From CAZXBB01 sp964638815 (lineage in GTDB: Bacteria > Planctomycetota > Phycisphaerae > Phycisphaerales > SM1A02): DNA of 13,904 nt. The notes below the pieces were generated by a model. It was given only the letters and a program-made list of their open reading frames with translations. It was not told where the DNA came from and did no database searches. This document shows, piece by piece, positions 1 to 7,778 of the stretch (positions are counted from its first letter, which is position 1; every line of letters starts with the position of its first letter). The position numbers and the translations under genes were made by a program. Location: contig CAZXBB010000275.1 of NCBI GenBank assembly GCA_964638815.1, positions 1-13,904 on the forward strand. Direction: 5' to 3'.

Positions 1-153
1 GTGCGCGTGCGCGGGCGCAGGCGCAGGCGCGACCGCGTGCGCGTGCGCGGGCGCAGGCGCGGGCGCGACCGCGAGCGCGGGCGCGGGCGAGTGCGAGTGC
101 GCGTCCGTGTCCGTGTGCGCGACCGTGTGCGCGACCGCGACCCCGCCGCCCGC
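1..153. repeat. GC-rich hexamer-period tandem repeat, 36-bp higher-order unit
   Basis: The whole stretch has a period of six bases: a variable triplet followed by CGC, drifting to CGT or CGA toward the right. Bases 1-36 and 37-72 are near-identical 36-bp units, differing only at 25 (a) versus 61 (g); bases 73-153 are degenerate hexamers. It continues past the left window edge. On the minus strand it is in the same frame as rph, directly after the rph TGA (156-154), and would encode an Ala-X dipeptide repeat (AH, AP, AV, later SH, SP, TD). The single difference between the 36-bp units is silent in that minus frame (CCT/CCC, both Pro) but changes Arg to Gly in the plus frame. It could be a non-coding satellite, the remnant of an rph extension, or part of a low-complexity gene beyond the edge. 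Confidence 0.8.
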
Positions 154-879
154 TCAGAACGGCCAGTTCCGGCCGAGCGTCCGACGCTGGATCCCGGTGA
201 GCTCGCGAATCCCCCGCCGCGCGAGCGCGATGAGCGCCTCCAGCTCCGCGTCGTCGAACGTCGCCTCCTCCCCGGTCCCCTGGATCTCGACGAACCGCCC
301 CGCTCCCGTCATCACGACGTTCATGTCCACGGACGCGGCGAAGTCCTGCTCGTAGTCGAGGTCGAGGACCGGCCGGCCACCGACGATGCCCGCACTGACC
401 GCCGCGACGCTGTCGCGCAGCGGGAAGCGGTCGGGGTCCGGCAGGTCGCGACGCACGCTCGCGATCGCGTCAACGAGGGCGATGAAGGCCCCGGTGATGC
501 TCGCGGTGCGCGTGCCGCCGTCGGCCTCGAGGACGTCGCAGTCCACGGTGACCATGCGCTCGCCGAGCGCCTCCATGTCCGCGACCGCGCGCAGGCTGCG
601 GCCGACGAGACGCTGGATCTCCGTCGTCCTGCCGTCCACCTTGCCCCGCTCGCGGTCGCGGCGCGGGGTCGTGCTGTGCGGCAGCATGTTGTACTCCGCG
701 GTGATCCAGCCCCGCCCCTTCCCCGCCATCCACGCGGGCACGTCCTCGCGCACGCTCGCCGTGCACAGCACGCGCGTCCCGCCCGCCTCGAAGAGGACGC
801 TGCCGGGCGACGTGCGCGTGAACCGGCGCTTGACGCGGATCGGGCGAAGCTCGTTGCGGCGGCGGGTGGTCCTGGCCAT
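154..879 (-). CDS. rph: Ribonuclease PH
   Basis: Phosphate-dependent 3'-5' exoribonuclease that trims the 3' ends of tRNA precursors in the cytoplasm, normally as a hexameric ring. The 241-residue product has the usual length and is recognisable throughout. It has the N-terminal LRPIRVKRRFT block, VLCTASV at about residue 37, the GRTTEIQRLVGRSLRA phosphate-site segment with its Arg near residue 84, GGTRTASITGAF near 121-132, and the metal-site Asp residues in DLDYEQD near 173-179, then VEIQGTGE. I chose ATG at 879 because it gives the family-typical MARTT start; a GTG two codons upstream (885) is possible. Neither has a clear SD. The gene starts 21 bases after the DUF885 stop on the same strand, so the two are probably co-transcribed. 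Confidence 0.95.
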   Translation of the reverse strand: MARTTRRRNELRPIRVKRRFTRTSPGSVLFEAGGTRVLCTASVREDVPAWMAGKGRGWITAEYNMLPHSTTPRRDRERGKVDGRTTEIQRLVGRSLRAVADMEALGERMVTVDCDVLEADGGTRTASITGAFIALVDAIASVRRDLPDPDRFPLRDSVAAVSAGIVGGRPVLDLDYEQDFAASVDMNVVMTGAGRFVEIQGTGEEATFDDAELEALIALARRGIRELTGIQRRTLGRNWPF

Positions 880-900
880 GCGCACAGGGTACGCGATTCG

Positions 901-2667
901 TCACTCGTCGTAGAAACGCCACCGCGGCTCGTAGTCCGGCTCGAGCCCGACGTCCGAGATCGCGGCCCGCACCATCTCGATCGGGATCGCGTTCTGCCGG
1001 AGCACCGTGTCGTGGAAGTCGCGGTCCGTCATGCGCCCCGAGCCGACCAGCTCGCGGTGCAGCGCGCGGATCTGGAGGCCGCCGAGCATATACGCCGCCT
1101 GGTAGAGCGGCCCGTAGTCGCCGCCGACCGAGCGCCGCACCTCGGCGGTCGCGTTGTTGCGCTCGTGACCGACGTTGGCGACGAGGTATTCGATCGCCTC
1201 CTCCGGCGTCATGTCGCCGAGGTGGAAGCTCAGGGAGAAGACGATCCGCGCGCACCGGTGCATACGCCAGAACAGCATGCCCACGCGGTTCTCGGCCGAC
1301 TGCGGGAAGTCGAGATCCCACAGCAGCATCTCCCAGTAGAGCGCCCAGCCCTCGATCCAGAACGGCGTCCGGAAGATCCGGCGATGCGTGCGGTACCGCG
1401 CGTTCATGAAACCCTGGAGATGGTGCCCGGGGATGAGCTCGTGATGGACGACCGCGCGCGAGAAGTGAATATTGTTCCCGCGCAGGCTCATGAGCTTGTC
1501 CGCATGCGCCATGTCGTCCGTCGGGAACGACACGATGATCGATTCGCCGCCGAGGAAGTACGGGCTCACCTTCTGCCGCTCGGGCGACATCATCTCCATG
1601 CGCCACGTCTCCCTGCACAGCGCGGGGATCGTGAGCAGATCGCGGGCCTCGATGAACTCCACCGCCTCGCGGGCGAGGTCGCGGATCAGGGCCGGCTGCC
1701 GCCCCGGCTCGACGTGCAGGGACTTGACGTGATCGAGCGCCGCGCGCCAGTCGTCGCCGAAGCCGAGATCGTGCGACGCCCGATTCATTTCGGCCAGGCA
1801 CCACGCGTACTCGCGCTCGGCGATCGCGACGAGCTCCTCGGGCGTATACGGGACCATCTCGTGTCGGAGCATCCGCAGCAGCTCCTCCCGCCCGACGGGG
1901 TCGCCGACGATCGCATCGGCATCGACATCGGCATCGTCCCCGTCAACGCCGACGAGTTCCTTGCGGAGGTGCTTCGCGTAGGTTTCGAGCGCCTCGGCCG
2001 CCGCCTCGTACGGCGCCCGGCACCACCACGTGAACATCGGGTCGTAGCCGTCGTGGTACTCGAACCACTCGCGCAGGGAGCGACGGAGACGATCGAGCAT
2101 GCGAGCCGCGCGATTCGCAACGGCACGCGGGAACGCTGCGCTCTCGGTGCGTTCCTCGCCGCCCTCGACGGCGAGCGCCGCGACGTCCTCCCCGGCGGCC
2201 GCGATCTCCGCGGCGAGCGCGGCGAGGTCCGATGCGACGGTCGCGGGATCGACCGGCTCGAGCCGTCGGTGGGCGTCGCACCAATCGACGATGCGGTGCG
2301 CGAAGGGAAGAAGCGGCGCGACCTCCGCCTCTCGCTCGCGATCGTGATCGAGGCGGCTCGCCCGGTATCTGAGCTCGTTGCGGAAGAGGAGATAGTCCAC
2401 GCGTCCCTCCCGGTCGAGGCCGTCGAAGTGGACCACCTCCAGCGCGTCCCGCCACGCCGAAAGGAAGCTGCGCTCGCGCTCGCGCCCCGTCGCCGACATC
2501 GGCGTGTCGTAGAAGCGGTGCAGGTTGCCCCGGTCGGCGGCGTATCGCTCGATCAGCGCGCGCATCGGCGCGAGCCCGGAATCGACGCCTTCGAACGGCG
2601 GGGCGGCGCGGACCGCGCCCGACGCGACGAGACACACCACCACGCACGACCCGATCCATCGCCGCAT
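901..2667 (-). CDS. Exported DUF885 family zinc peptidase-like protein
   Basis: Predicted secreted or periplasmic protein of 588 residues from the DUF885 family, whose members carry a gluzincin-like metal site. Residues 1-21 form a signal peptide (MRRW, hydrophobic core, cleavage near VRA/AP). The metal motif HHELIPGHHLQ lies at 408-418 (H409, E410, H415) and the family EGWALY motif at 439-444, whose Glu is the likely third ligand. The start at 2667 is set by a perfect AGGAGG (2679-2674) six bases upstream plus the signal peptide. A longer frame from 2772 would overlap the upstream stop as ATGA but would bury the signal peptide behind 35 Arg-rich residues. An acidic insert (about 240-256) comes from a short Asp/Ala codon repeat. 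Substrate unknown; an oligopeptide or dipeptide peptidase role is the family expectation. Confidence 0.88.
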   Translation of the reverse strand: MRRWIGSCVVVCLVASGAVRAAPPFEGVDSGLAPMRALIERYAADRGNLHRFYDTPMSATGRERERSFLSAWRDALEVVHFDGLDREGRVDYLLFRNELRYRASRLDHDREREAEVAPLLPFAHRIVDWCDAHRRLEPVDPATVASDLAALAAEIAAAGEDVAALAVEGGEERTESAAFPRAVANRAARMLDRLRRSLREWFEYHDGYDPMFTWWCRAPYEAAAEALETYAKHLRKELVGVDGDDADVDADAIVGDPVGREELLRMLRHEMVPYTPEELVAIAEREYAWCLAEMNRASHDLGFGDDWRAALDHVKSLHVEPGRQPALIRDLAREAVEFIEARDLLTIPALCRETWRMEMMSPERQKVSPYFLGGESIIVSFPTDDMAHADKLMSLRGNNIHFSRAVVHHELIPGHHLQGFMNARYRTHRRIFRTPFWIEGWALYWEMLLWDLDFPQSAENRVGMLFWRMHRCARIVFSLSFHLGDMTPEEAIEYLVANVGHERNNATAEVRRSVGGDYGPLYQAAYMLGGLQIRALHRELVGSGRMTDRDFHDTVLRQNAIPIEMVRAAISDVGLEPDYEPRWRFYDE

Positions 2668-2673
2668 CGCTTG

Positions 2674-2679
2674 CCTCCT
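2674..2679 (-). promoter_or_regulatory. Shine-Dalgarno site deciding the DUF885 start
   Basis: On the minus strand this reads AGGAGG, six bases before ATG at 2667. It is the complete anti-SD complement and settles the start in favour of 2667 over the ATG at 2772. Confidence 0.85.
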
Positions 2680-2768
2680 GGCGGCGGTGTCAGTCCGCCG
2701 GCGGACCACGATATGGGTCGCCCGCGCGAACGTAAAGCGCCGCGTGGCGGCCCACCCGCTCGCTCGGG

Positions 2769-4571
2769 TCATCGCCCGAGCGCGGCCCGCACCCGCTCCC
2801 GGTTCCGACGCGCCTCGGGATGATCCGGCACGAGCGCGAGCACGCGCTCGTAGTACGCCAGCGCCTCGGCGAGATCGCCCTGACGCTCCCGCACGCCGCC
2901 GAGGTTGTTCAGGGCGTCAACGTCGTTTGTCTCCTCCCGCAGGGCCCGCTCGTAGAGCGCCCGCGCCGCCTCGAGGTCGCCGCGCAGAAAGGCGACGTTG
3001 CCGAGCCCGGTCAGCGCGCCGGCGTAAGCGGGATCCACCGCGAGCGCGCGTTCGAACGCCGCCGCCGCACCCCGGAGGTCCCCGCGCCGAGCGAGGATGA
3101 CGCCGATCCGCTGCTGCGCGACCTCGAGCTGCGGCGCCTGCGCGACGGCGATCTCCAGGCAGTACAACGCGTCGTCCTCGCGCTCCCGATCGTGCAGTGC
3201 GAGCCCGAAGTTGCAGTACATCATCGCCCGCATGGCCGAGCGGTCCATGATCGGCCAGTTGCACGCGACGGCCGCGGCGAGGCACGTGCCGACGTACGCC
3301 CACGGTACGGCCCGCGCCCGCACCCGCGCGGCGACGGTCACGACGCCGCCCGCCGCGAAGAGGATCAGGAACGGGACCAGCGGAAGGCGATAGCGCGCGA
3401 ACACGTAGAAAAGGACGAGCCCGGCGACGTAGGACGCCGCCAGCAAATAGAAGGGAAGGAGCCGCCGCCGGCTCGACCAGGTGACGACGACGCCCCCGAT
3501 CGCGAGCGGCGCGATGACGCCGAAGTGCAGCACGCGACCCGCCCAGCGCAGCGGCCACGACCATTCCGCCCACGTGTACTGATCCTCCGTGTCGGCGATC
3601 TCCGTCGCGTTCCACGTCAGCGCGAGCTTGCGGGCGAGCAGCGCGATCCACCGCCCCGGGTACTCGCGTATGAACGCCAGCGCGCGGCCGGTCCAGTAGC
3701 GCGACACCTCTCCGGGCGCGAGCGGGCGTCCGAGCGCCGCCTCGGCCAGCTCGGTAGCGTCGCGGCGCTCGAACCGGGGCTCGGCGCGGCGCGGCCGCAG
3801 GGGTCTGTAGGTTCCGTCCGCCGCGGCGTTGTTCCCGATATAGAGATTCGGCCCGAGCTGCGACGTCGTCAGGTGGAAACCACCGCCGACAATCACGTTC
3901 CGCGTCGCCACGGGCGTGAGCACCACGGCCAGTCCCAGTACGAAGAGGCCCCCCGCCGCCAGCCGCGTGCGCGCCGGGATGTCGCGGGCGAGACCCAGCC
4001 AGACCGCGACGGCGGCGAAGAAGACCACCGCGTTCTCCCGCGTGAGCACGAGCCCGCCGACGGTCAGACCGAGACCGGCCCACGCGATCTTCCGCGGCCG
4101 ATCCACGATGATCGCGACGATCAGGATGATGAGCGTCACGAAGAGGATGTCGAGCACGGACTTCTGGATCAGGCCGTCGAGGAAGATCACCGGCCCGTAC
4201 AGCGCGAGGCCCGCGCCGGCGATGATCCCGGCCCCGCGAGAGAACACGCGGGCGGTCCCGAGCAGCAGCAGCACGCACGACGTCGCCCCGACGACGGCCT
4301 GGAGCGCGCGGATGACGAGCAGGTCCTCGCCGAGGAGCCGCTGCACCACGGCGAGGAAATAGGGATAGAGCGGCGCCTGGTAGAACACCGTGTGCCCGAT
4401 CCGGTCGCCGCCGGCGATCTCCTGCGCCCACGTGAAATACGACTCCGCGTCGCCGAGCAGCAGCTCGAAGAACGGCAGGCGACAGATGCTCGACAGGTGA
4501 AGGCCGCGCGCGAGGATCGCCAGGGCGAAGACGGCAAGACCGGGGATGAAGAGCGACCTGCGTTTGCTCAA
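2769..4571 (-). CDS. GT-C type membrane glycosyltransferase fused to TPR repeats
   Basis: The product has 600 residues. Its N-terminal three quarters is a polytopic membrane protein of the ArnT/PMT-like GT-C superfamily, which moves sugars from polyprenyl-phosphate donors on the outer face of the inner membrane. Visible signs are a first transmembrane helix, the acidic extracytoplasmic GDAESYF motif near residues 40-46, HTVFYQAPLYPYFLAVVQ, about ten hydrophobic helices and the late ARYRLPLVPFL motif. Residues 450-585 hold four consecutive 34-residue TPR units with the GDL..A...YERAL pattern. The start is TTG at 4571: an in-frame TGA lies three codons upstream and no ATG or GTG occurs before the first helix. 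The SD is weak. It follows the small membrane protein by 56 bases on the same strand. The acceptor (lipid, glycan or protein) cannot be told from the sequence. Confidence 0.85.
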   Translation of the reverse strand: MSKRRSLFIPGLAVFALAILARGLHLSSICRLPFFELLLGDAESYFTWAQEIAGGDRIGHTVFYQAPLYPYFLAVVQRLLGEDLLVIRALQAVVGATSCVLLLLGTARVFSRGAGIIAGAGLALYGPVIFLDGLIQKSVLDILFVTLIILIVAIIVDRPRKIAWAGLGLTVGGLVLTRENAVVFFAAVAVWLGLARDIPARTRLAAGGLFVLGLAVVLTPVATRNVIVGGGFHLTTSQLGPNLYIGNNAAADGTYRPLRPRRAEPRFERRDATELAEAALGRPLAPGEVSRYWTGRALAFIREYPGRWIALLARKLALTWNATEIADTEDQYTWAEWSWPLRWAGRVLHFGVIAPLAIGGVVVTWSSRRRLLPFYLLAASYVAGLVLFYVFARYRLPLVPFLILFAAGGVVTVAARVRARAVPWAYVGTCLAAAVACNWPIMDRSAMRAMMYCNFGLALHDREREDDALYCLEIAVAQAPQLEVAQQRIGVILARRGDLRGAAAAFERALAVDPAYAGALTGLGNVAFLRGDLEAARALYERALREETNDVDALNNLGGVRERQGDLAEALAYYERVLALVPDHPEARRNRERVRAALGR

Positions 4572-4627
4572 GCTCGGCGCTCACGCGGGTGAGGGGGTCC
4601 ACCGCGGGGAGAGGCCCCGACCGGGAC

Positions 4628-5080
4628 CTACCGCTCCTTCGGTGTCCCGCGCAGCCCCGCCCCGATCAGCACGCCGATCACGCCCACGATCGGGTTGCCG
4701 AACATCACCCACACGGGGGGCGTGCCCTTCGTCATCGCATCCGCCATCGTGATGTCGCCCTCGCGCGGCGCCGGGGCGTTCGCGTTCAGCTCCTGCATCT
4801 GCGCGACCGCCAACCAGATCCCCAGCACGAGCACGAGGCCGGCGAACACCTTCGGGGCGCGACCGCCGCGCGCGATCAGCGCGCACACGAAGCCGCCGAT
4901 CAGCGCGGCGACGAACCCGAGCACGAGACTGGCCACGCTCCACACCATCGACGGCTCGTACGAGCCTTCCGCGAACGCCCCGCCTGCGCCGAGAACGCGG
5001 TACATGACGGTGAACGTGATCATGACGAAGGCCGCCATCACGATGTACCCGACCACCACGCCGCCGATCGCTCGCCACAT
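4628..5080 (-). CDS. Small four-helix integral membrane protein, unknown function
   Basis: Not assigned to a named family. The 150-residue product shows four hydrophobic segments at about 4-28, 45-70, 78-95 and 124-144. Between helices 3 and 4 is a polar loop with NANAPAPREGD. The N-terminus MWRAIGGVVVGYIVM resembles small membrane proteins that recur in several high-GC phyla. The start at 5080 has AAGGAG seven bases upstream; the open frame extends further but that part is Arg-rich and lies in the divergent promoter region. It is the first gene of the minus-strand run and divergent from the Lon-like protease 115 bases away. The following glycosyltransferase gene makes an envelope role plausible, but that is only context. 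Confidence 0.8.
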   Translation of the reverse strand: MWRAIGGVVVGYIVMAAFVMITFTVMYRVLGAGGAFAEGSYEPSMVWSVASLVLGFVAALIGGFVCALIARGGRAPKVFAGLVLVLGIWLAVAQMQELNANAPAPREGDITMADAMTKGTPPVWVMFGNPIVGVIGVLIGAGLRGTPKER

Positions 5081-5195
5081 GTCGCTGCTCCTTGGTAGTA
5101 CTCCGGTTGCCGGCAGAATGCACCCGCGGGCCGGGATTCGCAAGTGCGCGCTCCGCCCGTGTACGATGGTCACCCACTTCATGGGAGTCCCGACC
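5081..5195. promoter_or_regulatory. Divergent intergenic region with weak promoter-like hexamers
   Basis: This 115-base gap must hold promoters for both directions. For the minus-strand run, TTGCGA (5143-5138) and CATTCT (5120-5115) are 17 bases apart but match consensus poorly at the -10. For the plus strand, TTCGCA (5137-5142) and TACGAT (5162-5167) are 19 bases apart. The two candidate -35 boxes overlap, which would couple the two directions. An 8-bp palindrome CCCGCGGG lies at 5123-5130. In such GC-rich DNA these matches are weak evidence. Confidence 0.3.
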
Positions 5196-7643
5196 GTGTC
5201 CGCACACGACCAAGAGCCGCACGACGGACCGGCGTCCGAAGCTCCGGCCGCCCTCACTCCCGACGCCCTCCGCTGGCGGTGTGATCCCGCACGGATCTCC
5301 CTCCCGTCTCTCGCGGGCGCGAAGCCCCTGGCCGGCATCGTCGGCCAGGAGACGGCCGTCGAGGCCCTGACCTTCGGGCTGGAGTGCCGCGCGCCGGGGC
5401 AGAACATTTTCGTCCGCGGTCTCACGGGCACGGGCCGGGTGAGCCTCGTCCACCGGCTCCTCGAGCAGCTCCAGCCGCGGTGCGAGGGCAGCAGGGACCG
5501 GTGCTACGTTCACAACTTCGAGCAGCCCGACCGGCCGCGGCTCATCAGTGTCCCCATCGGCCAGGGCCGCGAGTTCCGGCGCCTCGTGGAAGAGCTCGCG
5601 GACTTCGTGCGGGACAAGCTGCCGTCGGCGCTGTCCGGCGAAGCGCTCGCCGCGCGGCGCGCGGCCCTCGACCGGTCGTTCGAGTCACGCATGAAGGAGC
5701 TCGCGGCGCCCTTCGAGGAGGCTGCCCGCAAGGAGGACTTCACGCTCGTCTCGGTGCAGATCGGCCCGGCGTCGCACCTCGCGCTCTTTCCCGTCATCAG
5801 CGGGCAGGGCGTCCCGCCGGAGGAGTTCGACCGGCTGCGGGCCGAGGGCGGGATCACCGAGGAGCAGGTCGCCGACATCGTGAAGCGGCGCGAGCAGTTC
5901 GAAGAGCCGCTGCGCGACCTGAAGCGCCGGATTCACGACCTCCAGCAGCAGCACTTCGAGGGAATGCGATCGATGCTGGAGAAGGAGACGCGCGCGCTGC
6001 TCAACGGATTCGTCGAGCGCATCGCGAGCCAGTTCAGACTGCCCGCGGTTCGCGAATACCTGGACCTGCTCGTTGAGGATGTCGTCGAGCGGCTGCCCGA
6101 GTTCGGCGCTGCCGCGGCCGCGCGCGAGGACTTCACGCGCGTCTATCGGGTGAACGTGCTGCTGCCCCACGAGGAGGGCAAACACTGTCCGATCGTGGTC
6201 GAGAACGTCCCGACGATGATGAACCTGCTCGGTGGCGTCGATCGGGTCGTGACGATGCCCGGCACGTTCCAGTCGGACCATCTCATGATCTGCGCTGGAT
6301 CCCTGCTTCGCGCCGACGGCGGCTATCTCATCCTCGAGGCGAGGGACGTCCTGAGCGAACCGGGCGCGTGGAAGGTGCTTGTCCGCACGCTGCGCTCCGG
6401 CCAGCTCGAGATCGTGCCGCCGGAACTCACGTTCCCGATGCTCGGCCACACGCTCAAGCCGGAACCGATCGACGTGAACGTGAAAGTCGTGCTCATCGGC
6501 GACGCGGCGATGTTCTACACGCTCGACGAGCTCGACCCCGACTTCCGCGACCTCTTCAAGCTGCTCGCCGACTTCAACACCGAGATCCCCCGCAGCGAGG
6601 AGGGTCTCGGGCACTACGCCCGCGTCGTCGAGGACATCGCGCGGAAGGAGAAACTCCGACCCTTCGACGCTTCCGCGATCGCGGCACTGGCGGAGCACGG
6701 CGCACGGATCGCGTCGCGCCGCGGCAAGCTCACGGCGCGATTCGGTCGCCTCGCCGATATCGCGCGCGAGGCGGCCTACGTCGCGGAGAAGGCCGGGCAG
6801 GAGACCGTCGAGGGCGAGCACGTCCGCGAGGCCGTGCGGCGCACGAAGCGGCGTTCGGATCTACCGTCCCGCCGCTTCCGCGAGTTGATGACAGACGGCA
6901 CGATCCGGGTGCAGACGCGGGGCGAGGAGGTCGGGCAGATCAACGGCCTCGCCGTGCAGCAGGCCGGGTCGCTCACCGCGGGCTTTCCCGCGCGGATCAC
7001 CGCCACGATCGGACCCGGCACCGCCGGCGTCATCAACATCGAGCGCGAGGCGGCGCTGAGCGGCGCGATCCACACCAAGGGCTTCTACATCCTCGGCGGC
7101 CTGCTGCGTCACCTGCTGCGCGCCGATCACCCGCTCGCATTCGATGCGTCGATCGCGTTCGAGCAGAGCTACGGCGGCATCGACGGTGACTCCGCCTCCG
7201 GCGCCGAGATCTGCTGCCTCCTCAGCGCGCTGACGGGCGTGCCGATCCGCCAGGGCCTCGCGATGACCGGGGCGATCGACCAGATGGGTCACATCATGGC
7301 GATCGGCGGCGCCAACGAGAAGATCGAGGGGTTCTTCGACGTCTGCCGCGACGTCGGCCTGACCGGCGACCAGGGCGTGATCATCCCGCTCGCCAACGCG
7401 GGCGACCTGATGCTGCGCACCGACGTGGTGGACGCGTGCGCGGAGGGACAGTTCCACGTGTACGCGGTCGACACCGTGCACGAGGCGCTGGCGCTGCTGA
7501 CGGGGAAGCCGGCCGGCGCGCTCGACCCCAGCGGCGCGTACGCACGGGGGACGGTGCTGCGGTCGGCGGTGGATCGCGCGAGGGAGTACTGGGAGCGCGC
7601 GGCGAGACGCACGGCGTGCCCGGACGGCGCGAAGGAGGAGTGA
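5196..7643 (+). CDS. Lon-like AAA+ Ser/Lys protease (LonB/YcbZ-type family)
   Basis: The 815-residue product belongs to the Lon-related family with an N-terminal AAA-like region and a C-terminal S16 protease domain but no LAN substrate domain. After SLAGAKPLAGIVGQETAVEA comes the P-loop GLTGTGRVS (75-83), where Arg81 stands at the normal Walker A Lys. A coiled region (about 190-290) follows, then GGYLILEARDVL and an AAA lid. The protease domain has GDSASGAE with Ser666 and GGANEKIEGFF with Lys709. Their 43-residue spacing equals that of the Lon catalytic dyad, so proteolysis should be intact. The start is GTG 5196, with GGGAG (5183-5187) eight bases upstream. The in-frame ATG at 5181 lacks an SD and would add five residues. 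Likely a cytoplasmic quality-control protease; substrates unknown. It stands alone, divergent from the minus-strand run. Confidence 0.9.
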   Translation: MSAHDQEPHDGPASEAPAALTPDALRWRCDPARISLPSLAGAKPLAGIVGQETAVEALTFGLECRAPGQNIFVRGLTGTGRVSLVHRLLEQLQPRCEGSRDRCYVHNFEQPDRPRLISVPIGQGREFRRLVEELADFVRDKLPSALSGEALAARRAALDRSFESRMKELAAPFEEAARKEDFTLVSVQIGPASHLALFPVISGQGVPPEEFDRLRAEGGITEEQVADIVKRREQFEEPLRDLKRRIHDLQQQHFEGMRSMLEKETRALLNGFVERIASQFRLPAVREYLDLLVEDVVERLPEFGAAAAAREDFTRVYRVNVLLPHEEGKHCPIVVENVPTMMNLLGGVDRVVTMPGTFQSDHLMICAGSLLRADGGYLILEARDVLSEPGAWKVLVRTLRSGQLEIVPPELTFPMLGHTLKPEPIDVNVKVVLIGDAAMFYTLDELDPDFRDLFKLLADFNTEIPRSEEGLGHYARVVEDIARKEKLRPFDASAIAALAEHGARIASRRGKLTARFGRLADIAREAAYVAEKAGQETVEGEHVREAVRRTKRRSDLPSRRFRELMTDGTIRVQTRGEEVGQINGLAVQQAGSLTAGFPARITATIGPGTAGVINIEREAALSGAIHTKGFYILGGLLRHLLRADHPLAFDASIAFEQSYGGIDGDSASGAEICCLLSALTGVPIRQGLAMTGAIDQMGHIMAIGGANEKIEGFFDVCRDVGLTGDQGVIIPLANAGDLMLRTDVVDACAEGQFHVYAVDTVHEALALLTGKPAGALDPSGAYARGTVLRSAVDRAREYWERAARRTACPDGAKEE

Positions 7644-7683
7644 GCACAGCCCCGTCGCGGCCCACCGTCGAAACGGTGCATCG

Positions 7684-7719
7684 TCGTCATCGTTGTCATC
7701 GTTGTCATCGTTGTCATCG
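7684..7719. repeat. 9-bp tandem repeat (about four units) between protease genes
   Basis: The unit TTGTCATCG occurs three times perfectly (7693-7701, 7702-7710, 7711-7719), preceded by one variant unit TCGTCATCG (7684-7692) and a decayed one before that. It lies in the 135-base gap between the Lon-like gene and the M28 peptidase gene. Each perfect unit contains TTGTCA, a five-of-six match to the sigma-70 -35 box. A TATCAT at 7731-7736 resembles a -10 box, but the spacing from the nearest unit is 14 bases, not 16-18. Confidence 0.85.
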
Positions 7720-7778
7720 CCATCTCTCGCTATCATGGCCCCGTCCATGGCCTCGCCGTCCTTCCCGAGAGGAACCCC

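Noticed and set aside
154..156. rph TGA considered as a selenocysteine or programmed readthrough codon
   Set aside because: RNase PH is complete at this stop, no SECIS-like hairpin was seen, and the sequence beyond is low complexity.
2668..2772. Longer DUF885 start at 2772, overlapping the upstream stop as ATGA
   Set aside because: The start at 2667 has a perfect AGGAGG and begins a signal peptide; the extra 35 residues are Arg-rich and would block export.
1..2823. Plus-strand open frame of 940 codons, very rich in Arg, Asp and Glu
   Set aside because: It lies opposite rph and the DUF885 gene, both with clear family motifs. Its composition is what the antisense of GC-rich coding DNA gives, and it matches no domain I recognise.
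4580..4593. Hairpin CTCAC-GCGG-GTGAG between the small membrane protein and the glycosyltransferase
   Set aside because: Only five-base arms and no T-run on either strand; not convincing as a terminator.
2917..4602. Minus-strand 561-codon frame overlapping the glycosyltransferase
   Set aside because: Out-of-frame shadow: Arg/Ala/Gly-rich, without motifs, while the other frame encodes membrane helices and TPRs.
4695..5195. Upstream extension of the Lon-like frame back to 4695
   Set aside because: It is antisense to the 150-residue membrane protein, and homology of the protease starts near SLAGAKPL. GTG 5196 has an SD.
7684..7719. Tandem units considered as a CRISPR array
   Set aside because: Nine-base units without spacers and no cas genes nearby; it is a minisatellite.
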